NCBI GenBank assembly: GCA_902801165.1
Contig: CADCHI010000003.1
Location: 29,483-93,482, forward strand
From: an uncultured Eubacteriales bacterium
GTDB taxonomy: Bacteria; Bacillota; Clostridia; Christensenellales; Aristaeellaceae
Direction: 5' to 3'
DNA length: 64,000 nt
In this document: positions 52,607 through 61,332 of the stretch, one piece after another
How the letters are laid out: each line of letters opens with the position of its first letter
How positions within the stretch are numbered: position 1 is the stretch's first letter
Position numbers and translations under genes: made by a program
Notes under the pieces: model-generated
Told to the model about the DNA's origin: nothing
What the model saw: the letters and a program-made list of their open reading frames with translations, nothing else
Database searches by the model: none

Positions 52607-54144
52607 ATTTGAAGGTTGTGGTCATAGATGATGAGGCAATCGTTCTGAAAGGGATTCAGACCATGCTGGATTGGCAAGCATTGGAACTGGATCTCGTTGG
52701 AATGGAGCAAAATGGCGAAGCGGGGCTTGCCATGATACGCAGGGTAAAACCGGATATTGTCATAACCGATATCCGGATGCCTGGGATGCTTGGACTTGAA
52801 ATGATTCGGAAGGCCGAGGTGACCACTCCTGGGATCCAGTATATTATTCTCAGCGGATACAGCGAGTTTGAATACGCGCAGCAGGCGATCGCGGCAGGGG
52901 TTTATGCCTATCTGGAGAAACCTTTTTCGGTAGAAGAACTGTCAGAAAAGCTCGTTGAGGTTCGGGACATCATCAATAAAAAGAGAAGAGAAGCGGACCG
53001 AATGGTGCGCATGCAGCGCGACAGCCTTAAGAAGCTCTTTCATGAGGCCTTGGAAGTGGAGGTCAATGCAACCGAGGATAACCTGAATACTGATTATGAT
53101 CTGGCGGGGCTCAACACGGTCTGCGTGGTCACTTGCCGTGTTCTTGGCCAGGACAAGGACATTCCGGCGTTCGAAAGATTGTCAGCCGATGTGCTGGACC
53201 AGCTCATGAACTGTGGACACTATATTCAGGTCGTCGACGAGGACATATTGATCGCGGTGCTCCTGATCTGCAAGGCAATGCCGGAGAAGCAGATCGTCAC
53301 TATGCTGGATCAATACCGTTACAGGCTCGGCATGGCGGGATACGTGTGCAGAATCGGCGCGGGCATCGGCAAGGTGGGTTCGGTCTCACTGTCGAACCCG
53401 TACGCAAAAGCGCTGAATGCCCTGCATGACGCGGACACGCAAGGCTTATCCGGTCTGCACCTTAGGGGGCAGAATGGGGAGAGCGGCTCTGTTTCCGTCG
53501 TCGAAGAGCGGAATCTGGTGCTTGAATGCGTCCGCAACGGCGAAAAGCAGCGGGCGGAATTGGCAATCGAAGCCTTTTTGGACAGCCTGATTGTACAGAA
53601 AGCTTATGTCAAGCGGCTGCATCACGAGTGTCTCGCGCTGATATATAACAGCGTCGAGCAAAAGGGAATCGTCAACCAGGGTAAACTGAACGACTGGATC
53701 TACAATGAAGAAATGCCGCATGTCAGAATTCCTAGGTTGAATAACACGCAGGAGCTCAGGGAGTACATGTTGGGATTGTTCGACCGCATGATCGACCAGA
53801 TTCAGACGGAGAGTCAGACGGCGTCAAATCCGCTCATCATCAAGGCCATGAGGTATATCGACACCCACTACAGCCAGGATTTGACACTGAAAAAGCTGTC
53901 GGAGGTCGTCGGCCTGAATGCGAGCTATTTCTGCGTCGTTTTTCGGGAGGACGCAGGGATATCCTATTCCAAATACCTGCTGAATGTGCGTATGAACCAT
54001 GCCATGGCGCTGCTTCGAACAGGGGAAAAGGTCACTGTCGTTTCAGAAAAGGTGGGCTATTATAACTATCGCCATTTTTGCGAAACATTCAAAAAACATG
54101 TGGGAATGACGCCAAAGCAGTATCGAAATCTTCCAAATAAGTGA
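52603..54144 (+). CDS. Response regulator, receiver plus AraC-type DNA-binding domain
   Basis: The start at 52603 overlaps the kinase stop. The receiver domain (residues 1-120) has acidic DD at 9-10, the phosphorylation site Asp56 in VITDIRMPG and the Lys of YLEKPFSVEEL. A middle region of unknown structure is followed by the C-terminal AraC helix-turn-helix pair (about residues 410-510: YSQDLTLKKLSEVVGLNASY and VSEKVGYYNYRHFCETFKKH). It should activate the neighbouring sugar transporter and binding protein genes. Confidence 0.95.
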   Translation: MNLKVVVIDDEAIVLKGIQTMLDWQALELDLVGMEQNGEAGLAMIRRVKPDIVITDIRMPGMLGLEMIRKAEVTTPGIQYIILSGYSEFEYAQQAIAAGVYAYLEKPFSVEELSEKLVEVRDIINKKRREADRMVRMQRDSLKKLFHEALEVEVNATEDNLNTDYDLAGLNTVCVVTCRVLGQDKDIPAFERLSADVLDQLMNCGHYIQVVDEDILIAVLLICKAMPEKQIVTMLDQYRYRLGMAGYVCRIGAGIGKVGSVSLSNPYAKALNALHDADTQGLSGLHLRGQNGESGSVSVVEERNLVLECVRNGEKQRAELAIEAFLDSLIVQKAYVKRLHHECLALIYNSVEQKGIVNQGKLNDWIYNEEMPHVRIPRLNNTQELREYMLGLFDRMIDQIQTESQTASNPLIIKAMRYIDTHYSQDLTLKKLSEVVGLNASYFCVVFREDAGISYSKYLLNVRMNHAMALLRTGEKVTVVSEKVGYYNYRHFCETFKKHVGMTPKQYRNLPNK

Positions 54145-54167
54145 GACAATATCCAAAAAAAGAAACG

Positions 54168-54196
54168 TTAAATAAAAATGATGGATGTGTTATAGT
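54168..54196 (+). promoter_or_regulatory. Promoter candidate of the sugar-binding protein gene
   Basis: TTAAAT (54168-54173) and TATAGT (54191-54196), 17-base spacer. Confidence 0.5.
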
Positions 54197-54264
54197 ATTA
54201 ACATCAAGAGGGCTGACAGAAAACCCTCTGAGAAAGGTTCAGACGAGAGAGAAGGAGGATTTCT

Positions 54265-55545
54265 ATGAAACGGTTGCGTGCATTTTGTCTGATTGTGGCA
54301 GTCTGTCTGTGCTGCTCGGCATTGCTTCCCGCTTTGGCTGAGAGCTATGAATTCACTTTCCTGTCGACGTGGAATGAGAACGAAGATAAGGTCCAACTGT
54401 TGCAGGCTTTGTCGGATGAATATAAGCAGGAGGTCAACCCCGACTTCAACTTCAACCTGTCGGTCATCGCCAGCGACGATTTGCCGCGGCAGATCAAGAT
54501 CTACGTAGCAAGTGACGAGATGCCCCAGATGTTCGTCTACTATTGCGGCCGCCCGCTGCAGGAGCTGATCGGCGCGGACCTGGTACAGAACATGGCTGAG
54601 ACGCCGATCATCAACTATCTTGATCCGAGCGCGGTGAGCCTGCTGGGGCTGCTCGAAGGTGAATACTCGTCTAATGGCCTGTTCGAGCTTCCGCTGGGCA
54701 TGAATGTTGAAGGCTTCTGGTACAACAAAGCGATGTTCGAACAGTATGGCTTGGAGGCGCCCACGACCTGGGAAGAGTTTGTCAACGTTTGCCAGACGCT
54801 GAAGGACAATGGCGTGACGCCCGTCGGCATGGGCGGTTCCTCCAAGTGGACGATCACGCGTTTGATCCATGCCTACGCGATTCGCAAGTTGGGCCCCGAT
54901 TGCATGTACCGCGCGGCGAGCGGCGAGCTTCCGTTCACTGATCCGGGCTTTGCTGAGGCAGCTCAGGCGATCCAGGACATGGCGCTGAATGGCTACTTTG
55001 GCGAAGGATTCCTGACCTTGGCCAATGGCGACGCCGAGGATATGCTCATCACGGGTACCTGCGGCATGATCTATGACGGCAGCTGGCTTACCTCCAAGCT
55101 CAATGATCCCGAGAAGAACCTGCTGGGAGAGGGAATTGGCTTCTTCAACGTTCCGACCGTTGAGAACGGAGCGGAAGATCAGACCGCCATGCCGATGAAC
55201 TGCGGCACTACGGTGACCTTCGCGGTTTCTGAGTGGGATGACACTGTCGCTGAATGGGCGGATTACGTGTTCTCTCGCATGGGCAATGCGGCGATGAATA
55301 AGTTTGGCACTCTGCTGGGCTATACGGTCACCGAGTTCCCGGAAAATACGCCTTATTACACCCGCATGGTTGCCGACTTGGTGTCCTCCGCGGAAACCTC
55401 CGCGCTTTGGTGGGAGACCTTTATGGACGACGCGACCACTGGTATCGCAAAGGACTATGCGCAGTCTCTGGTCCTGGGCGAGATTACTGCTGAGGAGTAT
55501 TGTAAGCTGATCGACGACTCCAACGCCGCCTATTTGGCGCAGTAA
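54265..55545 (+). CDS. Sugar ABC transporter substrate-binding protein (SBP family 1)
   Basis: The 426-residue protein has a signal peptide (MKRLRAFCLIVAVCLCCSA, cleavage likely after PALA). Cysteines at about 16-17 in the helix could form a lipobox, but the context is not convincing. Family 1 features are the start TFLSTWNENEDKVQLLQALSDEY, FWYNKAMFEQYGLEAPTTWEEF and GTCGMIYDGSWLTS. It should deliver a carbohydrate to the two permeases encoded at 46629-48394. GAAGGAGGAT precedes the start. It has a terminator of its own. Confidence 0.93.
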   Translation: MKRLRAFCLIVAVCLCCSALLPALAESYEFTFLSTWNENEDKVQLLQALSDEYKQEVNPDFNFNLSVIASDDLPRQIKIYVASDEMPQMFVYYCGRPLQELIGADLVQNMAETPIINYLDPSAVSLLGLLEGEYSSNGLFELPLGMNVEGFWYNKAMFEQYGLEAPTTWEEFVNVCQTLKDNGVTPVGMGGSSKWTITRLIHAYAIRKLGPDCMYRAASGELPFTDPGFAEAAQAIQDMALNGYFGEGFLTLANGDAEDMLITGTCGMIYDGSWLTSKLNDPEKNLLGEGIGFFNVPTVENGAEDQTAMPMNCGTTVTFAVSEWDDTVAEWADYVFSRMGNAAMNKFGTLLGYTVTEFPENTPYYTRMVADLVSSAETSALWWETFMDDATTGIAKDYAQSLVLGEITAEEYCKLIDDSNAAYLAQ

Positions 55546-55564
55546 CTCTATAGCAGCGGACAAG

Positions 55565-55598
55565 CTGCCTGGCATTGAGTGTGCCAGGCAGTTTGTTG
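55565..55598 (+). terminator. Terminator of the sugar-binding protein gene
   Basis: CTGCCTGGCA pairs perfectly with TGCCAGGCAG, followed by TTTGTTG. Confidence 0.85.
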
Positions 55599-55607
55599 TC
55601 CAACGAA

Positions 55608-56366
55608 AACCCCCGCATGGTGCGGGGGTTCCAAAAGCTTATAGCTATGAGTCCATTCGTCCAACCCTGTGCTAAAATGGAGGAAGTCTGCCAACCGCAT
55701 CCAAGACGAAAGGAGAAAGACGAATGGACAAGAATAGTTTATCACACACGATGTGGAATTGCAAATACCATATCGTATTTGCACCGAAGTACCGCCGCCA
55801 GATAATCTACGGAAAGATAAAGGAGGAGATAGGGAAGTTACTGCGAACGCTATGCGACAGGAAAGGTGTAGAGATCATAGAAGCAGAAGCATGCCCGGAC
55901 CACATCCACATGCTGGTCAGTATACCGCCAAAGTACAGCGTATCAGAGTTCATGGGATACTTGAAGGGAAAGAGTTCGCTGATGATATTTGATAAGTTTG
56001 CGAACATGAAGTACCGGTACGGCAACCGGCAATTCTGGTGCAGAGGATATTATGTAGACACAGTCGGACGAAACAAGAAGGCAATAGAAGAATACATCCG
56101 AAATCAGCTGAAGGAAGATAAGGAGTACGAACAGCTGACGATGAAGGAGTTATTTGACCCGTTTACGGGTGAGCCGGTAACGAGGAACAAAAAGTAAGCC
56201 CGAACAGGGCAGTCGGTAGAAGGAGGCACTCATAAGTGCCGCTTTAGCGGCTGCCCGTGAACAGGCTTGCGGTTGGCGGACTTTCGGAGCGCGTGAGCGT
56301 TGCCGGTCTTATGCCCTTATAGGGCTTAGTCAAACCACCGGCTAAGCCGGTGGTCATGATTTGTGC
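55608..56366 (+). mobile_element. IS200/IS605-family element with tnpA only
   Basis: The left end has the hairpin AACCCCCGCA/TGCGGGGGTT at 55608-55630; the right end has ACCACCGGC/GCCGGTGGT at 56334-56354. Subterminal hairpins of this kind are the substrates of the Y1 transposase. The sequence CAACGAAAACC occurs at both borders (55601 and 56367), so exact ends are uncertain. The 137 bases between tnpA and the right hairpin hold several inverted repeats but no protein gene. Confidence 0.85.
55724..56197 (+). CDS. tnpA: IS200/IS605-family transposase TnpA (Y1 HUH)
   Basis: The 157-residue enzyme moves the element as single-stranded DNA. The HUH motif is CPDHIHMLVSIPP and the catalytic tyrosine lies in GYYVDTVGRN. 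The start SHTMWNCKYHIVFAPKYRR is typical. CGAAAGGAGAAAG precedes the ATG. Length is normal and the gene appears intact. No tnpB accompanies it. Confidence 0.97.
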   Translation: MDKNSLSHTMWNCKYHIVFAPKYRRQIIYGKIKEEIGKLLRTLCDRKGVEIIEAEACPDHIHMLVSIPPKYSVSEFMGYLKGKSSLMIFDKFANMKYRYGNRQFWCRGYYVDTVGRNKKAIEEYIRNQLKEDKEYEQLTMKELFDPFTGEPVTRNKK

Positions 56367-56397
56367 AACGAAAACCTCTGTCTATCAGTCATTTCAA

Positions 56398-56609
56398 ACT
56401 GCATAGAGGAATATTCATTCTTCAGGTAGAGCTGAGCATCTTTATATTATTTTTCTTTACACCTATCTGCCATTGAGTTTTGTTCTGAGAAGTTCATCTG
56501 TACGGAGCTTAAGACTTTTAATCCTTGCAGAGGAGCTCTCAGAACTTTTTGCAAGTGGTACTGCTGTACTGGAATATGCACGAGGACAGTGGTGCTTTTA
56601 TCTCGTATA
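56398..56609. other. Intergenic stretch without recognisable content
   Basis: About 210 AT-rich bases between the IS element and the deoR-type gene. A minus-strand open frame overlapping the end of the regulator gene looks spurious. Nothing else is seen. Confidence 0.5.
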
Positions 56610-57380
56610 TCAGGCAAACAGAATTTCAACGCCCTTGTTTTGAATCTCATTGAGCAGAATCTCTTCACGCGTGCCCGGCAGAGGCTGCTGTGTAATGATC
56701 GTGTCGATATTTGAGAAATCCGAAAAAACAAACAGACAGGCGGTGTCGAGCTTTGAAAGATCAAACAGCGCAACTTTTTTCTTTGCGGCGTTGATCATGG
56801 CCTGCTTGATGTTGTACTGCAGGGGAGAGGAGGTGGTGAGGCCGTTTGTCCCGCGCACGCCGGTGGTCCCCAGGAAGAGCACGTCGACTTCGATGCTTTC
56901 AAAGAAGTGCTCGGCATCGGGACCGAGGAAGCACAGCTGCTTGGGCTGAAGCAGGCCGCCGCAGGATATGATCTGCGAACTGGATTGAGCCATGATCAGC
57001 GCGATCTCAAGGGAATTCGTGACGACGTTGATGGAGCGGGGAAGCAGCACGCGCGCGAGCTCGCAGGTAGTAGTTCCGGAATCCAATATGATGGTCGCGC
57101 CGTCCTGCACCAGCTCGGCGGCTTTTTGCGCGATCATGCGCTTGCTGTGCAGGTTGAGAAGGCCGCGATCTCTTGCCGGAAGGACTTTATTTGGCACCGA
57201 GTCTATCCAGTGAATCATGCCATGCGTGCGCTGCAGCAGTCCTTCAGAGGCCAGAGTGCTGACGTCTCTTCGGAGGGTGGCCTGTGAGTAATGGAGAGTA
57301 TTGCCCAAGTCCTTGAGCGAAATGCTCTTTCGATCGGATAATACGCTCATAATCTCCTGCTTTCGCTCATTGATGGGCAT
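56610..57380 (-). CDS. DeoR-family transcriptional regulator
   Basis: The 256-residue protein has an N-terminal winged helix (MPINERKQEIMSVLSDRKSI, then LGNTLHYSQATLRRDVSTL) and a C-terminal sugar-phosphate sensor domain with LDSGTTTCELARVL and LGTTGVRGTNGLTT. DeoR members usually repress catabolic genes and respond to a phosphorylated sugar. It is divergent from the PdxA/TRAP operon and is its likely regulator. Promoter and a palindrome at its own start suggest autoregulation. Confidence 0.94.
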   Translation of the reverse strand: MPINERKQEIMSVLSDRKSISLKDLGNTLHYSQATLRRDVSTLASEGLLQRTHGMIHWIDSVPNKVLPARDRGLLNLHSKRMIAQKAAELVQDGATIILDSGTTTCELARVLLPRSINVVTNSLEIALIMAQSSSQIISCGGLLQPKQLCFLGPDAEHFFESIEVDVLFLGTTGVRGTNGLTTSSPLQYNIKQAMINAAKKKVALFDLSKLDTACLFVFSDFSNIDTIITQQPLPGTREEILLNEIQNKGVEILFA

Positions 57381-57396
57381 GTAAACATCTCCCAGT

Positions 57397-57447
57397 AAAG
57401 GAATTCCTTTTTTTGACTATTATATCAAAAGCATTTCACCAATGCAA
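57397..57447 (-). promoter_or_regulatory. Promoter of the deoR-type gene with a palindrome at its start
   Basis: On the minus strand TTGCAT (57447-57442) and TATAAT (57424-57419) are 17 bases apart. The 14-base palindrome AAAGGAATTCCTTT at 57397-57410 falls at the expected transcription start and also provides the ribosome site purines. Confidence 0.65.
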
Positions 57448-57616
57448 TACCATTTTATATTGAAAACACATGATTTCGCCACATTACGCGCGGAGAATCC
57501 GTAAACGCGGAGCGGGAAATGCCCCTGAATTCTTTGGACGATGCCAGGCGATTGGCACAGAGGGAAAGCGCTCACAATGCTGATAAAATTGAGCGATATT
57601 ATATCGGAGTACACAA

Positions 57617-57645
57617 TTGACATATCATCTGATGATCGATATAAT
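57617..57645 (+). promoter_or_regulatory. Consensus promoter of the PdxA/TRAP operon
   Basis: TTGACA (57617-57622) and TATAAT (57640-57645), 17-base spacer, a full match to the consensus. The spacer contains ATCATCTGATGAT, an inverted repeat that could be the operator. A leader of about 120 AT-rich bases follows. Confidence 0.8.
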
Positions 57646-57772
57646 TTAATCAATAACGGATGATTAACAAAAATAACAATACAAAACGGTTTGATAATAA
57701 TTTGATTGATCGAATGAGCAAATAATCAACAATGGGCTTCGCGCGAGAAATGGAAAGAGAGGAGTTGAGACT

Positions 57773-58783
57773 GTGAGCGACAGGCCTGTGCTGGGTATTA
57801 TCCTGGGAGATCATGCGGGAAGCAGTCCGGAGCTGGCAGCGAAGACGGTCCTGGCCAATGACGGCAGCTATACCCCGGTTCTGATCGGCAATCGGAAGCG
57901 CTTTGAAATATCGAGGAAGGCGGTTGAGGGGGCCGAGGCGATCGAGGTGCTTCCACTCGAAGGGCGCCCGACGTTTGTCGGGCCGCATACGGTGTATTTT
58001 GCCGACGTTCCGGCGGGGGACGACATCGTCTTCAGCACGGTCACGGCGGACAGCGGCCACCTGATCTACAATTCCGTCGTTCGCGCCATCGACCTCCAGA
58101 AAGCGGGCGTGCTTGACGGCATTTCCATGGCGCCCATTACCAAGGAGGCACTGTTCACGGCGGGCTACAAGACCTGTACGGAATTTGACATCTTCATGGA
58201 ACAGTACGGCGTCGAAAAGGTGCGCGCGGCCATCTGCGGCGGCGGGATCTTCCGCTGCACAGTGGTTGGGCATTGCGCGCTTGCCGAGATCCCAGCACGG
58301 TTGACCACGCAGGGTATCGTCGATACCGCAAGGAGCCTGCTCGGTGTGATGCGAAGCTTTATGCCCGAAGAGGATTGCAAAATTGCCGTCGCCGCTCTGA
58401 ATCCGCATGCGGGTGAACACGGCCTGTACGGGGATGAAGAGATAACCAAGATACAGCCGGCAATCGACATTTTGAAGGCGGAAGGCTGTGACGTTATCGG
58501 TCCGTGCCCGGCAGATACGGTCTTCTTGAAGGCGTTAAACAAGCAGGTTGCCGGTGTGGTGTTCATGTATCACGATCAGGGTAATATTGCCATGAAGAGT
58601 GTATTCTTTGGCGATGGCGTATTGATCTATACCAATCTGCCGGCGCGCATTGTTTCCGTCGGACATGGCCCGGCTTATGGCAAGGCGGGCAAAGGCACGG
58701 CGGATCCCAAGAACCTGATTGCGAGCATGAATATGCTGCTGAGGCTGGTGCAACAGGACCGTGCCAACCGGAAAGAAGGGTGA
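57773..58783 (+). CDS. PdxA-family dehydrogenase (PdxA2-like; possible four-carbon sugar acid phosphate dehydrogenase)
   Basis: The start is a GTG behind AGAGAGGAG. The 336-residue product is of the PdxA fold: GIILGDHAGSSPELAAKT at the start, APITKEAL, GHCALAEIPARLTTQGIVDT and the C-terminal FMYHDQGNIAMK metal and substrate segment. PdxA makes a pyridoxine precursor, but the homologue PdxA2 oxidises D-threonate or D-erythronate 4-phosphate in sugar acid catabolism. The DeoR and TRAP neighbours favour the second role. The expected kinase (DUF1537 family) is not in the window. Confidence 0.88.
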   Translation: MSDRPVLGIILGDHAGSSPELAAKTVLANDGSYTPVLIGNRKRFEISRKAVEGAEAIEVLPLEGRPTFVGPHTVYFADVPAGDDIVFSTVTADSGHLIYNSVVRAIDLQKAGVLDGISMAPITKEALFTAGYKTCTEFDIFMEQYGVEKVRAAICGGGIFRCTVVGHCALAEIPARLTTQGIVDTARSLLGVMRSFMPEEDCKIAVAALNPHAGEHGLYGDEEITKIQPAIDILKAEGCDVIGPCPADTVFLKALNKQVAGVVFMYHDQGNIAMKSVFFGDGVLIYTNLPARIVSVGHGPAYGKAGKGTADPKNLIASMNMLLRLVQQDRANRKEG

Positions 58784-58788
58784 GTGCC

Positions 58789-59667
58789 ATGGAAGTAGAG
58801 CTATTGAGATATCCTTATCTGGGTATCTACGTCAACAGCTTCAGGCTCCATAGTGCTTCCGGAGACGTGCTGATCGATAGTGGCCTGGCATCCGGACGCT
58901 CCGCGTTGGAATGCAGTGCCAATCATGACAGTGTGCTGCTGAGCACGCACGGCCATTGGGATCACATCGGCAATCACGGCTATCTACAGAAACGGGGCGT
59001 TTGCGTCTATGCCCATCCAGGTGATCTGCGGTACTACAGCGATCACACATGGCACTGGGAGGCGCTGTTCGGACAGTTCTCCGAGGATTTTGACCTGCCG
59101 GCGGCGCGGCGTACGACCTTTGTCTCCGAAATCGGCGAGGAGATGACTCCCGAATGCGCCATCGCGGACGGCGAGGTGCTGTCGCTGGGAGATCTATCCA
59201 TTCAAGTCATCGCCACGCCGGGACACTCGGCGGGAAGCGTCTGCTACCTCGTTCGCGAGACGGGAGATTTGTTCACAGGGGATTCGCTGATGGGCGAGGG
59301 CTTCTTCGGAGGCCTGCCCCAATATGCGGATTCTCTGGCCTACCGGGATTCGATGGAGAAGCTGACGCGGCTTTCGGTTGAAAAGGTCTACTGCGATCAT
59401 AATGAGCCGATGCCCGGATCCGAACTTCGGAAGAAAGCGGAACAGGGAATCGCCTGCTGTGAGCGCCTGGAGCGCCGCGTAAGGGAATTTGTCGCGGGTT
59501 ACAGGGGCCCGGGCGAGAGGATGCTCGGGGAAGCGGTGGCTGCTGTGTGCCGCGCGGAAGGGAAGAAACCCGGCGGAGGCATCTGCGTGACAGTTCTGAC
59601 TCACCTGCGGGAGATGGGAGAGGCGGATGAGATCCGCCTGGCATTGGAGAAGCACATCCCGGTTTAA
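58789..59667 (+). CDS. Metallo-beta-lactamase fold hydrolase
   Basis: The start at 58789 follows GAAGGGTGAG; a GTG at 58780 is possible. The zinc site motif is STHGHWDHIGNHG (HxHxDH), with later ligands in TPGHSAGSV, TGDSL and YCDHNEP. The product of 292 residues has no signal peptide. MBL-fold enzymes hydrolyse thioesters, lactones or phosphodiesters; a lactonase role would fit a sugar acid pathway, but the sequence does not fix the substrate. It lies five bases after the pdxA-like gene. Confidence 0.9.
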   Translation: MEVELLRYPYLGIYVNSFRLHSASGDVLIDSGLASGRSALECSANHDSVLLSTHGHWDHIGNHGYLQKRGVCVYAHPGDLRYYSDHTWHWEALFGQFSEDFDLPAARRTTFVSEIGEEMTPECAIADGEVLSLGDLSIQVIATPGHSAGSVCYLVRETGDLFTGDSLMGEGFFGGLPQYADSLAYRDSMEKLTRLSVEKVYCDHNEPMPGSELRKKAEQGIACCERLERRVREFVAGYRGPGERMLGEAVAAVCRAEGKKPGGGICVTVLTHLREMGEADEIRLALEKHIPV

Positions 59668-59721
59668 CATCTATGTACCCAAGGGCGAAAAGCCCCGAAG
59701 ATAAAGAAGGAGGTATATCCC

Positions 59722-60714
59722 ATGAAGAAGCTGCTTTGCACACTCGTTTGTCTGATCCTCGTATTCGTCAGCTGTGCGGCGCTGGCGGAGCCGGTTGTCA
59801 TGAAGTTTGCCGGAACAACGACCGCTGATCCTGAACTGGGTGAATATCAGGCGATGTTGAAATTCGAAGAGCTGGTGGAGGAGTACTCCAACGGTGAGAT
59901 CGATGTGGAAGTGTATCCCGCGAGCCAGCTGGGCGGCTCCGTTGAGTTTACGGAAGGCACCGCCCTGGGAACGGTCGAGGCCTGCGTCGTCGGATTCGAC
60001 GGCATCGGCAACCTGGCGCCTGAATGCTACGCCATCTGCATGCCCTATCTGTATGACAACATCGAACAGATGCGGCCGATCCTGGAGGGCGACACCGAGG
60101 CCCGTAAGGCCATCGATACGGTGCTCTCCGGCACGAACCTGAAGCTCGTTGCACTGTTATATCGTCCGATGCGCGTCATGGCGAACACCAAGCATGCCGT
60201 CAAGTCCCCGGCGGATATGGCGGGCCTGCAGGTTCGCTCTCCCTCTTCCGAGGCCAATACGGCCATCATCACCGCCATGGGCGGCTTGCCGACCACCATC
60301 GCTTGGAGCGAGGTATTCACCGCCCTGCAGAGCAATGCCTGCGACGGTGTCGAGAATGCCATCACCGAGCTGGCTTCCATCAACCTGCAGGAGGTCGTCA
60401 AGTACGTCTCTGAGACCAACCACATGCCCAGCCCCATCGCGCTGGTCGTGGGCGAAGCCTGGTTCAACGGGCTGACCGAGGAGCAGCAGGCCGCCATCGT
60501 GAAGGCCGGCGTGGACGTGACCGAGTGGCGCGCCGAGAACGTGGCTCAGGAGATCGATGCTGCGTGGAAGAAGTTCGAGGATGCCGGCGTGGAAGTGCTG
60601 TACGCTGACGACATCGACTTCCAGGCCTTCAAGGATGCCTGCGCGGACGTCTACAAGGAGTTCGTGGGCAAGGGCTACTTTACCGAGGAGTTCTTCGAAT
60701 CCCTCAAGGGCTGA
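59722..60714 (+). CDS. TRAP transporter substrate-binding protein DctP
   Basis: The 330-residue protein has a signal peptide (MKKLLCTLVCLILVFVSCAA, cleavage near LAEP). The DctP fold shows in KFAGTTTADPELGEYQAMLKF, VEVYPASQLGG, the carboxylate-binding arginine segment GLQVRSPSSEANTAIITAMG and TALQSNACDGVEN. It binds a hydroxy acid or sugar acid outside the cell. AGAAGGAGGTATATCC is an excellent ribosome site. Confidence 0.95.
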   Translation: MKKLLCTLVCLILVFVSCAALAEPVVMKFAGTTTADPELGEYQAMLKFEELVEEYSNGEIDVEVYPASQLGGSVEFTEGTALGTVEACVVGFDGIGNLAPECYAICMPYLYDNIEQMRPILEGDTEARKAIDTVLSGTNLKLVALLYRPMRVMANTKHAVKSPADMAGLQVRSPSSEANTAIITAMGGLPTTIAWSEVFTALQSNACDGVENAITELASINLQEVVKYVSETNHMPSPIALVVGEAWFNGLTEEQQAAIVKAGVDVTEWRAENVAQEIDAAWKKFEDAGVEVLYADDIDFQAFKDACADVYKEFVGKGYFTEEFFESLKG

Positions 60715-60740
60715 GAACAAGCAATGTAAGATCATACGAC

Positions 60741-60769
60741 ATGGCGCGGGGAGATAATCCCCGCCCATG
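60741..60769 (+). terminator. Intercistronic hairpin between dctP and dctQ
   Basis: ATGGCGCGGGGA pairs with TCCCCGCCCAT with a short loop; no T run follows. It probably lets more dctP than dctQM be made, by partial termination or by protecting the 3' end. Confidence 0.55.
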
Positions 60770-60822
60770 TTTCAATGGACCGTATTCTGATTTGGAAGTG
60801 CGCATAAGGGGGTAGGCCAGTC

Positions 60823-61332
60823 GTGAAGATTCGGGAAACATGCGACAGAATACTGGATGGGATTGTCTTTGTTCAAAAGAAGATCACCGGCACGCTGCTC
60901 CTGGTCATGATCTTCACGGTCAGCTGGCAGATAATCGGCCGCGTGCTTCTGAAGATCAACACGCCGTGGACGGAGGAACTGGCGAAGCTGTGCCTGATCT
61001 GGTTTACGTTTCTGGGGAGCATCGGCGTGCTGCACAAGGGGGAACACCTGACGGTGGATCTGCTGCTGGCGCGGTACAAGCCGGAAACCCGGGCCAAGGT
61101 CAATGTGTTCATCTACGCGATCATCAGCGCGTTCTGCATCATGCTCTTCGTGTTCGGCGTGGGCCTGTGCAACAATCCCATCATCCGGCGTGGCGTGACC
61201 ACGGGACTGAACATCTCCAGGCTGTGGCTGTATATGAGCCTTCCGATCAGCATGTTCTTCAGCAGCCTGATCGCGGTCTACAAGTTGATTACGGCCACGG
61301 TTGACCTCGTGAAAGGGGGAAAGGGCAAATGA
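60823..61332 (+). CDS. TRAP transporter small membrane subunit DctQ
   Basis: The start is a GTG behind AAGGGGGTAGG. The 169-residue protein has four predicted helices and the DctQ features FTVSWQIIGRVLLKINTPWTEELA and GSIGVLHKGEHLTVDLL. It joins DctM to form the sodium-driven importer. The last codons overlap dctM by four bases (ATGA). Confidence 0.94.
   Translation: MKIRETCDRILDGIVFVQKKITGTLLLVMIFTVSWQIIGRVLLKINTPWTEELAKLCLIWFTFLGSIGVLHKGEHLTVDLLLARYKPETRAKVNVFIYAIISAFCIMLFVFGVGLCNNPIIRRGVTTGLNISRLWLYMSLPISMFFSSLIAVYKLITATVDLVKGGKGK

Noticed and set aside
56447-56773. A 108-codon minus-strand frame overlapping the end of the DeoR-family gene
   Set aside because: It lacks a ribosome site and family motifs, and overlaps a certain gene in another frame.
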